From Serratia rhizosphaerae (GTDB lineage: Bacteria; Pseudomonadota; Gammaproteobacteria; Enterobacterales; Enterobacteriaceae): a stretch of DNA of 64,000 nucleotides. The DNA is taken from the NCBI RefSeq assembly GCF_009817885.1, contig NZ_CP041764.1:1116001-1180000 (forward strand), given 5' to 3'. How positions within the stretch are numbered: position 1 is the first letter of the stretch; every line of letters starts with the position of its first letter. The notes below the pieces were generated by a model. It ran no database searches. It had not been told where the DNA came from and saw only the letters and a program-made list of their open reading frames with translations. The position numbers and the translations under genes are program-made. Shown piece after piece: positions 51,498 to 60,130 of this stretch.

Positions 51498-53797
51498 CAG
51501 ACATTACCTCTTAACGTTTTTCTCAGGGTCAGCGGCGCCAGCAAAAACGCCACCGCAATGCCGCCGCTCAGGACGATGCCAAAACTGGCGATCGCCTGCG
51601 TATGGCTGAATACCAGCATGCCGAAGGTCAGCTGCGTGGTGAACACCGCCATAAAAATGGCAAACATCGAGGTGGTCGGCGTCCCGCGCGGATTGGTGAA
51701 AAACAGCGTGTAGTTGATACCAATCCCCAGCACCAGCACCAGCGCCAGCAGCGAAAACAGATTCAGCGTATGGCCGCTCAGCGCCAGCGCCGCAATGCCG
51801 CCGCCCAGCGACAGCAGGGTCGGCACCATACAGCGCAGCGCGTGGCGGATACCGAAGCGCCACAGATAGATAGCCGCAATCGCCGCCACCGACAGCATCA
51901 GCAGGTAGGACAGATACAGCCGGTAGTGGCCAAACAGTTCGCTGAACTCCGTTTTGCGGTCGATCCAGCCGCCGCCCGGCACCTGCTGCGCCAGCTTCAG
52001 CATCGCGGCACTGTCCTGCACGCCGCTGACGGGGACCAGCGCCGCGCTGCGACCGTCCGGCAGCGACAGCCATAATAGCCGCCATCCTTCGCTGACCACG
52101 CTGGTTAACCATTGTTCCGGCTTCACCCAGCGCGCCTGCAGATCGGGCTGAACGACCGCGACGCCGGCCTGCTGCAGCTGCGCCGTCACCTGCGGGGCCA
52201 CGCGCGCCAGCAGCGCCGCGTCTGCATGCTGCTGACGCAGAGAAGGCAGCGGCAGCAGGCGATAATCACCCAGCAGCCCCTGCCGCTGCGCCTGCTGCAG
52301 TTTAGGCCGCAACATTTCCAGCCGCTGCAGCGTCTGCTGCGCATTCTGCCCGTATATCACCAGCCATTTCTGATCGTTATGCTGCCCGGTCAAGGCGGCG
52401 ATCTGCCGTTCTTGCTGCTGCAGCCCGGCAGGCAGCGACTGCAGCTGACCAATATCATCGTCAACACGCAGTTGACTGATGCCCACGACGACCACCACGG
52501 CGATCGCACCGGGCAGACCAAAACGCAGCAGCGGCCGACGCCAGGCCCGCAGCCAGCGCATTATCAGCGTCAGCCCCGGCGCGCTGCGCACCGGCAGACG
52601 CCGTGACAGCTGCGGGTACCAGCAGATCACCGTCATGCACGCCGCGCTCAGTCCCACGGCGGCGAACACCGCCAATTGCTGTAAGCCCGGGAACGGGGCG
52701 ATTAACAGCGCCAGATAGGCCACCACCGTCGTCAGCAGCGCCATCGACAGCGCCGGCAGCAGCTTACGCAGGCTCTGCAACGGCGTCGACTGCTGGCCAT
52801 GCACCATGCGCTCACTGAGGAAATACAGCGTATAGTCGGCAGAAATGCCGACGATGCTGATGCTCAGCACCAGCGTCATCAGATGAACTTCGCCGAACGC
52901 CAGCAAGGTGGCGACCGTTCCCGCCAGCGCGCCGACGCCGATCGACAGCGCACACAGCAGCAACGGCAGCGGCGAGCGGAACATCAGCAGCACCAGCAGA
53001 AATACGCCGGCTACAGAGGCCAGTCCGATGGTGGAAATATCGTGCTCAGCCTGCTGGCTGGCATAATCGCTGTAATACAGCGCGCCGCGCTTTAACACCT
53101 CACTGCCCGGGAAACGCTGCTGCAGCTGCTGTTGCAGTCCGTTCAACGTCTCTACCATCTGCCGCGCGCTGCGCATATCGTAAGAAGAAGCGCGTAATTC
53201 GCCATGCAGCAGGTACCAGCTGCGCCCCTGCCGATCCTGCGCCGTCAGCCAGCCGTCCTGCAGACGCAGCGCGCCGCCGTTTTGCTGCTGCGCCAGCTGC
53301 GCGCCCCGCACCAACAGCAGCGGATCGTGCGTCAGTTCCTTGCCGCTGACTCCGGCGAACGCCGAATAGAGCTGGCCGAGGATCCATTGGCTTTGCGCCT
53401 CCGCGCCCTGCTGCAAGCGCTGGCGGGTGGCGTCATCCAGCAACGCGTTGCGGTGCTGATAAAAGAACTGCCCCCACTGCTGCTGACGCCCGGCATCCAG
53501 CGGGCCGGCGACCTGCTGCAGCGCCGGCAGCGCCTGCAACTGCTGATACCACCAGGTCACCGCGGCGTCATCCTGCCCCGGCGCCGGGCTGACCAGCCAC
53601 ATCAGTTGGCGATCCAAACGCTGGCTGAAACCGTCCGCCAGCGCCTTCGGCACCTGAGACGGCGAGGCGTGCGGCAACAGCGCCAGCACGCTGCTGTTTA
53701 TCTGGCTGCGCGGCGCCAGCACGCACAGCGCCGCGATCAGCGACAGGCAAACCACCAGCCAGCCATAAGCCAGGCGGCGGTGAATATTAGGGCGCAA
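51497..53797 (-). CDS. apeM: ApeM, MMPL/RND-type exporter
   Basis: This large membrane protein (766 residues) has the MMPL layout: helix 1 near residues 11-29, a large periplasmic domain to about 250, a five-helix bundle, a second periplasmic domain, and a second bundle. The usual proton-relay segment GISADYTLYF ends the first bundle, and GIGINYTLFF is its repeat in the second. It likely extracts the polyene lipid from the inner membrane and hands it to ApeL and ApeN. The start overlaps apeL by 11 bases. Confidence 0.9.
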   Translation of the reverse strand: MRPNIHRRLAYGWLVVCLSLIAALCVLAPRSQINSSVLALLPHASPSQVPKALADGFSQRLDRQLMWLVSPAPGQDDAAVTWWYQQLQALPALQQVAGPLDAGRQQQWGQFFYQHRNALLDDATRQRLQQGAEAQSQWILGQLYSAFAGVSGKELTHDPLLLVRGAQLAQQQNGGALRLQDGWLTAQDRQGRSWYLLHGELRASSYDMRSARQMVETLNGLQQQLQQRFPGSEVLKRGALYYSDYASQQAEHDISTIGLASVAGVFLLVLLMFRSPLPLLLCALSIGVGALAGTVATLLAFGEVHLMTLVLSISIVGISADYTLYFLSERMVHGQQSTPLQSLRKLLPALSMALLTTVVAYLALLIAPFPGLQQLAVFAAVGLSAACMTVICWYPQLSRRLPVRSAPGLTLIMRWLRAWRRPLLRFGLPGAIAVVVVVGISQLRVDDDIGQLQSLPAGLQQQERQIAALTGQHNDQKWLVIYGQNAQQTLQRLEMLRPKLQQAQRQGLLGDYRLLPLPSLRQQHADAALLARVAPQVTAQLQQAGVAVVQPDLQARWVKPEQWLTSVVSEGWRLLWLSLPDGRSAALVPVSGVQDSAAMLKLAQQVPGGGWIDRKTEFSELFGHYRLYLSYLLMLSVAAIAAIYLWRFGIRHALRCMVPTLLSLGGGIAALALSGHTLNLFSLLALVLVLGIGINYTLFFTNPRGTPTTSMFAIFMAVFTTQLTFGMLVFSHTQAIASFGIVLSGGIAVAFLLAPLTLRKTLRGNV

Positions 53798-54392
53798 AAC
53801 GTTGCTGCTCCTCGGCGGTCAGCGTCGCCGGCACGGTACGCTGATTAAAGAAGCGGATATGGGTGGCGTCGTTTTGTTTATCATCGATATCGATGGTGTT
53901 CAGAAATTGGGCGCCGTTGAGCGTGATGCGGGTAAACAACTTGTCCAGCGGCGTGGTTTTCGGCGTCAGCACCAGGCGCCAGTTTTCATCACCCCGATCG
54001 CTGAACTGCAGGGTAAAGTTTTGCTCCAACGCCTGACCGTCCGCATGAAATAGCGCGCTCAGCAGATGGTTGAACTGAAACATCTGCGGGTTATTTTCCG
54101 CCGTTATCACCTGCGGCGCCTGCCCGCCCACGGTTTGCACCATGCGCTTGTCATCCAGCAACAGCGTCAGCGGGAAGGGGCGCTGCTGCGCCCACCACAG
54201 CCCTTTCTGCTGGGAGATCAGCAACTCGCCGCCTGAGTGCAGCGGCTTGGCCATGCCGCTGATGCTGCGCTGTTGCTCAAATTCGGCGCGCAGCACCGCC
54301 TGCTGGCTGAAGCGCTGTTGCAGCTGCGGCAGCGTGACGGCCTGCGCCCCCACGGCAAACAGGCACAGCGTCAGCAAGAGCCACTTTTTCAT
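53787..54392 (-). CDS. apeL: ApeL, LolA-like periplasmic carrier
   Basis: The 201-residue secreted protein has a signal peptide cleaved near VGAQA (about residue 18). The LolA-type half-barrel shows LRAEFEQQRSISG and SGGELLISQQKGLWW. LolA-like proteins carry lipids across the periplasm, so this one probably moves the polyene between ApeM and the outer membrane. It overlaps apeK by 4 bases. Confidence 0.87.
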   Translation of the reverse strand: MKKWLLLTLCLFAVGAQAVTLPQLQQRFSQQAVLRAEFEQQRSISGMAKPLHSGGELLISQQKGLWWAQQRPFPLTLLLDDKRMVQTVGGQAPQVITAENNPQMFQFNHLLSALFHADGQALEQNFTLQFSDRGDENWRLVLTPKTTPLDKLFTRITLNGAQFLNTIDIDDKQNDATHIRFFNQRTVPATLTAEEQQRFAP

Positions 54393-54817
54393 CGCTTACC
54401 CTCCAGCTTGTCCAACAGCACCTGCGGCGCAGCAAAGCACATCTCCTGGCTGCTCGCCTCCACCGCCACCTGAATGGTGTAACCGCTGGTAGTACGCTGG
54501 CCGCTTTCCGCATCCAGGATCTGATAGCCGATACGCAGGCGATTCTCATACTCCTGCAGCGTAGCGCAGACAATCACCCGCTGTTCAAAACGCAGCGGCG
54601 CGATATATTTCACTCGCGTATCCACGATCGGCCAGATATAGCCGGAAGCCTGCATCTGCCGATAGCCATAGTCGAACTGTTTCAGCAGCGCTTCGCGCGC
54701 CACTTCAAAGTAGCGAAAATAGTTGCCGTGCCAAACTACGCCCATCGCATCAACGTCGTGGAACGGCACGGTCATCTCCACCCGTACGGAAAAACGCGGA
54801 TCGTCTTGCAGATTCAT
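54389..54817 (-). CDS. apeK: ApeK, hotdog acyl thioesterase
   Basis: This 142-residue protein is of the 4-hydroxybenzoyl-CoA thioesterase family. The signature FHDVDAMGVVWHGNYFRYFE near residues 19-38 includes the catalytic Asp. It may release intermediates or clear stalled carrier proteins. Four-base overlaps on both sides place it firmly in the operon. Confidence 0.9.
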   Translation of the reverse strand: MNLQDDPRFSVRVEMTVPFHDVDAMGVVWHGNYFRYFEVAREALLKQFDYGYRQMQASGYIWPIVDTRVKYIAPLRFEQRVIVCATLQEYENRLRIGYQILDAESGQRTTSGYTIQVAVEASSQEMCFAAPQVLLDKLEGKR

Positions 54818-56532
54818 GCCTCAGGCTCCTGTCGTGCAGGCGGCGTGACCGCCAAGTGCCAGAAATCGAAAAAATTAAACCAGTCGAGCGGCGCCTGCAG
54901 GCAATAGTGCTCCAGCCGCGCCGCATAGCGATCCACCGCCTGCTGCAGCGCCCGCTGCCGGTCGCCGCGCGGCAGAGGCAGCGGGTCGGCGAAGGGTTCA
55001 AAGTAGACCCGCAGCTCGCCCTGCTGTTTAAGGCCGAACATCAGAAAGACCGGGCAGCGCAGCGCCGCGGCCAGCACGAACGGCCCCTGGGGAAAAGGCG
55101 CCGCCTGCCCGAGAAAGTCGCTCCAGACTACGCGCGGCTGTTCGCCGCGCTGGTACTGTCCGGCGGAGGTGCGGTCGCCGACGATGGCCACCCATTCGCC
55201 GGCGTTCAGCTTATCCATCAGCCGCATAGCCGTTTCCGGTCCCAGCGTGGAAACCTGGATCAGGTTCAGGTTGGCGCGCGGATTTACCTCTTGCATCACC
55301 TGGTTAAAGCGTTCAGCGTGTTCGGTAAACACCAGCGCATTGACCTTGACCGCGTCGCCCAATTCGCCCAACGCGCGGCACGATTCGATATCGCCAAGGT
55401 GCGATGCCAGAATCAGCGTGCCTTTGCCCGAGTCGATCTGCTGCTGGCAACGCTGGCGATCCATCAGCCGGATCCCCTGCAGATCGCCCTGCCAGCTGGC
55501 CAGCTTATCCAGCATGGCATCGCCAAAACGCATAAAGTGGCGAAAGCTGTTCAGCGGCTGCGGTAACGGCTGCTGACGCTGCTGCGCAAAACGCCGCAGG
55601 CGCTGTAAATAATCGCGCGATGCCCGGCGCTGCGCGCGTCCGGTCAGCCAGAAATAGCCGGCCACCGGATACAGCAGCAGCTGAAACGCCCGGCGGCCGA
55701 ACAGCTTGTACACCCTGAGCATTAGGCGAATGCCCCACAGCCCCTGGCGCTCACGCGCCGCCGACCAGTGCTGCGGTTCCGCCTGCCGCCGGCGCTGGCG
55801 TAATAAACGCGGAATGCGCGGCAGCATGCCGATAAACAGCCGGGTATGCATCCAGGAAATACGCAGGTTGTCACGCAGCGCGTCGAAGTGGGAAATGCCG
55901 CCCGCCGGATAGGTCACGCGGGTCGGTAAAAAGCGGCTGGGTACTCCGCGCCAATACAGGCGCACCATCACTTCGGTATCGAAATCCATGCGCTGCCCCA
56001 GCCGGCGGCTGTTCAGCAGCGTCAGCGTTTCTGCCAGCGGATAGACGCGAAAACCGCACATGCTGTCCTGCAGAGAAAAGGAGAGCGTTTCCAGCCATAC
56101 CCAAAAGTGGGTGATATAGCGGCCATACAGTCGCGCCTTCGGTACCGACTCATCGTATACCGGGCGGCCGGAGATCAGCGTATGCGGATAACGGCGGGCC
56201 TCATCCAGCATGGCTGGAATATCGCTTAATTGATGCTGGCCGTCGGCGTCCAGCTGCAGCGCATGGCTGAAGCCACGCTGCTGTGCCAGTTGCAGGCCGG
56301 CGCTTACCGCGCCGCCTTTACCGCGGTTTTGTTCCAGCCGCTGCAGCGTCATCCACGGCCACTGCGCCGCCAGACGCTGTAATTCCGTCGCCGTCTCGGC
56401 ATCGCTGCCGTCGTCAATCACCAGGCACGGCAGTTGATAGGCCGCCAGTTGCTCCAGGACACCGGCCATCATCGCGCCGTGATTAAAACAGGGGACGATC
56501 AGGCAGGGCAGAAACTCACGATTCAGCGACAT
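54814..56532 (-). CDS. apeJ: ApeJ, glycosyltransferase-acyltransferase fusion
   Basis: The 572 residues hold two domains. An N-terminal GT2 glycosyltransferase (about 8-230) has IVPCFNHGAMM, VIDDGSDAET and the DADGQHQ metal motif. A C-terminal LpxL/HtrB-like acyltransferase (about 320-560) has LASHLGDIESC as its H-x4-D box and VAIVGDRTSAG. Such fusions are typical of APE clusters and probably join the polyene to a sugar or lipid anchor. The acceptor is unknown. It overlaps apeI by 10 bases and apeK by 4. Confidence 0.9.
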   Translation of the reverse strand: MSLNREFLPCLIVPCFNHGAMMAGVLEQLAAYQLPCLVIDDGSDAETATELQRLAAQWPWMTLQRLEQNRGKGGAVSAGLQLAQQRGFSHALQLDADGQHQLSDIPAMLDEARRYPHTLISGRPVYDESVPKARLYGRYITHFWVWLETLSFSLQDSMCGFRVYPLAETLTLLNSRRLGQRMDFDTEVMVRLYWRGVPSRFLPTRVTYPAGGISHFDALRDNLRISWMHTRLFIGMLPRIPRLLRQRRRQAEPQHWSAARERQGLWGIRLMLRVYKLFGRRAFQLLLYPVAGYFWLTGRAQRRASRDYLQRLRRFAQQRQQPLPQPLNSFRHFMRFGDAMLDKLASWQGDLQGIRLMDRQRCQQQIDSGKGTLILASHLGDIESCRALGELGDAVKVNALVFTEHAERFNQVMQEVNPRANLNLIQVSTLGPETAMRLMDKLNAGEWVAIVGDRTSAGQYQRGEQPRVVWSDFLGQAAPFPQGPFVLAAALRCPVFLMFGLKQQGELRVYFEPFADPLPLPRGDRQRALQQAVDRYAARLEHYCLQAPLDWFNFFDFWHLAVTPPARQEPEA

Positions 56533-56867
56533 AGTGCAATCTTCCCGCTGCTGGCGATAACCTCACCGACGTGATAGCTGAACAGCAGTTTCTGCCGGGC
56601 CGGCTGCCACTCCAGCAACAGCGTCACCGTCTCCAGCGGCAGAATCGGCCGCTGAAATTTCAGCACTTCCATACCGCAGAAAACGCCGTCAATCGGCAAC
56701 AGCGCGGCGGCGAACTGCATCGCCCAGTTAACCTGCGCCACGCCGGGCAAGATAGGGTGCTGGGGGAAATGACCACGAAACCACGACAGCTCTGCGGGCA
56801 GCCTCATCGTCACCGTGGCGTGGGTCGTATCCGTTGTCTGCTGTTGCAGCACCTCGGGATGCATCAT
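56523..56867 (-). CDS. apeI: ApeI, short FabZ-like dehydratase subunit
   Basis: The 114-residue hotdog protein has the dehydratase motif RGHFPQHPILPGV with His33. The catalytic Glu, normally fourteen residues after this His, is Asn47 (VAQVNWAMQ). ApeP shows the opposite pattern, with the Glu but no His. In characterised APE systems the two act as a complex, so they probably make one active site together. It overlaps apeH by 4 bases. Confidence 0.88.
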   Translation of the reverse strand: MMHPEVLQQQTTDTTHATVTMRLPAELSWFRGHFPQHPILPGVAQVNWAMQFAAALLPIDGVFCGMEVLKFQRPILPLETVTLLLEWQPARQKLLFSYHVGEVIASSGKIALCR

Positions 56868-58231
56868 AAAAAGAGTTCCTGTAATTCAGCGTAGGCGCGT
56901 TTCCCCTGCGGATTGCGCGGGATCGCCGTGACAATCCGCCAGCTGCGCGGCAGCGCCACCGGCTCCAGCCACGGGCGCAGCGCCTGATGTAAACGCCGGG
57001 TGAACAGACCTTCCGACAGCGTCTGCCGTTCGGCGCGGCCCTGTGCCGACAGGACAATCACCGCCCCCAGGCTGATGCGCCCTTTACGCCGCAACGGCAA
57101 TACCGCCGCATCGCTGACGGCCGGCAGCGCCCGCAAGCGTCGTTCCACTTCAGTCAGCGACAGGCGCTTTTCTTCGATTTTAATAATACGGTCGCTGCGC
57201 CCCAGCAGGTGAAAATAACGCGTATCCGCCGCCGGTTGCAAAATATCATTCAGCGACAGCGGCGCATCCAGCAGCGGCGAGTCAATCTGCGGCAGCCCCT
57301 GCGCATCAACCTGCAGGGTGACGCCGTCAAACAGGCGCCACGCCGACTCTGGCTGATGCTGCTGCCGCCAGCCGATAATGCCGGTTTCCGTCGCACCATA
57401 AATCTCCAGCGGTAACGTCCCCAGCAGACGCAGCGAACGCTGCGCCTCTGCGAACGGCAACGGGCCGCCGGCGGAGAACACCAGCGCGCAATCCAGCGGG
57501 CTTAGCGCAGCGTCCAGCCGTGTTAGCCAGGCCGGGCTGCTGATAAACAGCAGTTGACCCACCTGACGTTTGGCAATCAGTTGTTCATGATATTCCGTAA
57601 GTTGCGCATCGAACGGCACGCCGCAGGCCATCGGCATAAAAAGGCGGAAGCTCAGGCCATATAAATGCTGATGAGAAACGGAGGCCGCGATCCAGCGCCC
57701 CTGAAACTGCGGCAACCAGCGGGCTGCCAGTAACGCGCATTCTTCATCCAGCGCCGCGACCGGCTTGTGTACCTTCTGCGGCTCCCCCGTCGAACCGGAG
57801 GTATAGAGAACCAGGCTGGCGGCATCCGGCCAGTCCGGCAACGCGGCGCTGCCTGCGGCGCCTTCTTCGACCGTCAGGCTCGGTACGCCAAGCATCAGCG
57901 GCAAATCACTCAGCAACGCATCAAAATCCGCGCGCTGCTCTTGCAAAATGGCTTCTCGCTGATGGCCGAAAATAATCGGCACTTTGCCGCAGTACAGCGA
58001 CGCTAACAACGCGACCGTAAAACGGTAGCAGTCATCGAAGCAGAGCGCCCAACGTTTTTCCCTGTACGCGTTAAGCTCGTGATACAGCCCGGCGACATCA
58101 CGACGCAGCTGAGCCAGCGTTATCCGCAGCTCACCGCGCCAGGCGACCACGTTATCAGGCGCTCGCTCCTGCGACAGCCAGCGGCTCATCGGCAAGGTCA
58201 GCGGCGTTTTACCCTTTGTCTCGCGATCCAT
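56864..58231 (-). CDS. apeH: ApeH, AMP-dependent aryl/acyl ligase
   Basis: This 455-residue adenylate-forming enzyme loads the aromatic starter, 4-hydroxybenzoate in studied systems, on a carrier protein. Motifs are LVLYTSGSTGEPQKVHK (P-loop-like A3), LEIYGATETGIIGW (A5) and LLGRSDRIIKIEEKR (A8). The terminal lysine region reads NPQGKRAYAE. The frame is open 155 codons further upstream, but that part reads through apeG in another frame. The ATG at 58231 overlaps the apeG end by 34 bases; another ATG at 58189 lies just after the apeG stop, so the start is open between these two. Confidence 0.9.
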   Translation of the reverse strand: MDRETKGKTPLTLPMSRWLSQERAPDNVVAWRGELRITLAQLRRDVAGLYHELNAYREKRWALCFDDCYRFTVALLASLYCGKVPIIFGHQREAILQEQRADFDALLSDLPLMLGVPSLTVEEGAAGSAALPDWPDAASLVLYTSGSTGEPQKVHKPVAALDEECALLAARWLPQFQGRWIAASVSHQHLYGLSFRLFMPMACGVPFDAQLTEYHEQLIAKRQVGQLLFISSPAWLTRLDAALSPLDCALVFSAGGPLPFAEAQRSLRLLGTLPLEIYGATETGIIGWRQQHQPESAWRLFDGVTLQVDAQGLPQIDSPLLDAPLSLNDILQPAADTRYFHLLGRSDRIIKIEEKRLSLTEVERRLRALPAVSDAAVLPLRRKGRISLGAVIVLSAQGRAERQTLSEGLFTRRLHQALRPWLEPVALPRSWRIVTAIPRNPQGKRAYAELQELFL

Positions 58232-58776
58232 TCTCCCCCCATCAGGGCGCCCATCAGCAGGTAACTGATCCCGCCGTTGTATAACGTCCATAGCTTGATA
58301 TCCCCCAGTTGGCAGGTGATTAATGCTATTGAGGCGTTGACAATAAAGAACCCGCACCAAACCTGGGTGACCCGGCGCGTATAAGCCACGCCTGCGGCAG
58401 ACAGCGCCGGTTCGCGCAGGCGCGCCAACCGCTCGACTAGCGTCGGGGGAAACCACAGGGAACAGGTGAAAAGCACCAGCAGCAGCAGGCTGACCAGCAT
58501 CGGGTAGTACAGCAGCCAGTGGGATTGCCCCAGCAACCAGCTGCTCACGGCCAACACGATGCCCACCAGAGCCAGCATTTTCGCCAGGCCGCCATGCTGA
58601 CGCCATCCGCCGCGCAGCGACAGCAGGCGCAGGGTGAAGAGTAAAGCCAGCAATGGCGCCAGCAGCTGCGTACCCCAACGGCTGACGCCAAACCATACCG
58701 CAAACGGATACAGCGCCAGCAGCAGCCAGGTCAGCGCCTGTAACAGCGTTCGACTATGCGCCAGCCAGCGTCTCAC
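58198..58776 (-). CDS. apeG: ApeG, multi-helix membrane protein (COG4648 type)
   Basis: This 192-residue hydrophobic protein has about six predicted helices, starting MRRWLAHSRTLLQALTWLLL at a GTG. Homologues occur in APE clusters without an assigned reaction. It may scaffold the synthase at the membrane or take part in transfer to ApeM. It has no catalytic motif I recognise. It starts 15 bases after apeF, and no good ribosome site is seen. Confidence 0.82.
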   Translation of the reverse strand: MRRWLAHSRTLLQALTWLLLALYPFAVWFGVSRWGTQLLAPLLALLFTLRLLSLRGGWRQHGGLAKMLALVGIVLAVSSWLLGQSHWLLYYPMLVSLLLLVLFTCSLWFPPTLVERLARLREPALSAAGVAYTRRVTQVWCGFFIVNASIALITCQLGDIKLWTLYNGGISYLLMGALMGGEWIARQRVKRR

Positions 58777-58791
58777 CGTGCGCCAGCTGTA

Positions 58792-59043
58792 TCAGTTGCC
58801 GGGGTTAAGCAATTGATCGATAGCATCGACCACGTCTTGTACCGTACGCACCGATTTGAACATTTCCGGTTTGATCTTCTCACCGGTGATTTTTTGCAGA
58901 TGCACCACCAGGTCTACGGCGTCGATGCTGTCCAGATCCAGTTCGTCATACAGGCCGGACTGCGGCGTAATATCCTGGGCATCAAGCTCAAACAGCTTCG
59001 CCATCAGCGTCTGAACCTCTACAAAAATCTGCTGCTTATCCAT
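58792..59043 (-). CDS. apeF: ApeF, acyl carrier protein
   Basis: The product is an 83-residue carrier protein. The phosphopantetheine serine lies in LDLDSIDAVDLVVHL (about residue 41). It is one of two carriers in the cluster. In studied APE systems the two differ in role, one for the starter and one for elongation, and this sequence alone does not tell which. AAGGGG lies 5 bases before the ATG. Confidence 0.92.
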   Translation of the reverse strand: MDKQQIFVEVQTLMAKLFELDAQDITPQSGLYDELDLDSIDAVDLVVHLQKITGEKIKPEMFKSVRTVQDVVDAIDQLLNPGN

Positions 59044-59052
59044 GAAAACCCC

Positions 59053-59328
59053 TTATTTGCTACGCTGTGCGGAAACAAACGCGGCCAACGTTTCCACAGA
59101 ATAAAAATGCTGACGCATATCGTCGCTTTCGGCCGACAGCACAACGCCATAGCGGTTTTTCAACGCCAGCCCCAATTCCAACGCATCAATGGAATCCAGT
59201 CCTAATCCTTCGCCGAACAAAGGCGCCTGTGTGTCAATCTCATCCGGCGTCATGCCTTCAAGATTGAGCGAATCAATAATCAATTGCTTGATTTCGGTGC
59301 TCAATAAATGCATTCCACTATTTCTCAT
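59053..59328 (-). CDS. apeE: ApeE, acyl carrier protein
   Basis: The second carrier protein has 91 residues with the pantetheine site in GLGLDSIDALELGLAL (Ser about 47). The start at 59328 overlaps the apeD stop by 11 bases. The ATG at 59313 (MHLLSTEIKQL) would give 86 residues and is as likely. The gap to apeF is 9 bases. Confidence 0.9.
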   Translation of the reverse strand: MRNSGMHLLSTEIKQLIIDSLNLEGMTPDEIDTQAPLFGEGLGLDSIDALELGLALKNRYGVVLSAESDDMRQHFYSVETLAAFVSAQRSK

Positions 59329-60130
59329 TATTTATAGAATCTGACTGTAAGGCGTCAGTTAAATGCTGGGTTAAACGTCTTGCTGCGCGGGCAGGAGAAA
59401 CATCGTCCTCGCGCATAAAAGTGCGCGTATCGATCTTATCCAGAACAGTTACGCGAAACTGCGGTTTTGTCGCCGGGATATTATACCATTTGCCCTGTTT
59501 CGTCAGCATTGGCGGCTCGCAGTGGATCTGCACCAGTCGGATGGGACATTGGCTGCGAATCGCGATATTCGCCGCACCGCGCTGCAGCGTCAGCGTGGTT
59601 CCCGGCGTGGTGCGCGTCCCTTCGGGGAAGATGAGAATCGTGCCGCCGCTGGCCAGACGTTGCCGGCACTGCTCCAGTAAACGCTCAGATTCGGCATTCG
59701 CCAGATAACCGGCCGCCTTAATCACGCCGCGCACGAATACATTGCGCAAAAGCGCCTGTTTAACGATGCAGTCGCAGCGCGGCATGCGCGAAGCCAGTAG
59801 CACATAGTCCAACAGGCTGGGATGATTGGCGATCACCAGACAGCCGGCATCCTCTTGCAGACGTTCTTCATGCTCGAAAGCATAATCGAGTACGCCGAAA
59901 AAACGGCAGGCGGCCAGAAAAACGCGAAAGCTGTGGCGGATAGAATCCTGAGTTAGCTGATGACGCCGGGCCGAATCACGCACCAGCAGGCGCAGCAGAT
60001 TGAACCAAACGCAGGAGAGCAGCAGGCCGCCGACGCCAAACAGGGCGAATAATCCGCCGGTCGCAACCACGCGCCAGCTGCGGTTCAGCCACGATGAGGG
60101 TGGCGTGGGGTTAGCTTTCCTAGCCATCAT
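59318..60130 (-). CDS. apeD: ApeD, lysophospholipid-type acyltransferase
   Basis: This 270-residue PlsC-like acyltransferase has a single N-terminal membrane segment. The H-x4-D box is NHPSLLDYVL (near residue 98), and the second motif is IFPEGTRTTPG (near 172). It probably acylates the glycerol- or sugar-linked product or an intermediate. It begins with two Met codons and overlaps apeC by 11 bases. Confidence 0.9.
   Translation of the reverse strand: MMARKANPTPPSSWLNRSWRVVATGGLFALFGVGGLLLSCVWFNLLRLLVRDSARRHQLTQDSIRHSFRVFLAACRFFGVLDYAFEHEERLQEDAGCLVIANHPSLLDYVLLASRMPRCDCIVKQALLRNVFVRGVIKAAGYLANAESERLLEQCRQRLASGGTILIFPEGTRTTPGTTLTLQRGAANIAIRSQCPIRLVQIHCEPPMLTKQGKWYNIPATKPQFRVTVLDKIDTRTFMREDDVSPARAARRLTQHLTDALQSDSINNEK

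Noticed and set aside
58232..58696. A 155-codon N-terminal extension of apeH
   Set aside because: It reads through apeG in another frame; adenylating enzymes of this type have about 450 residues and start near MSRWLSQ.
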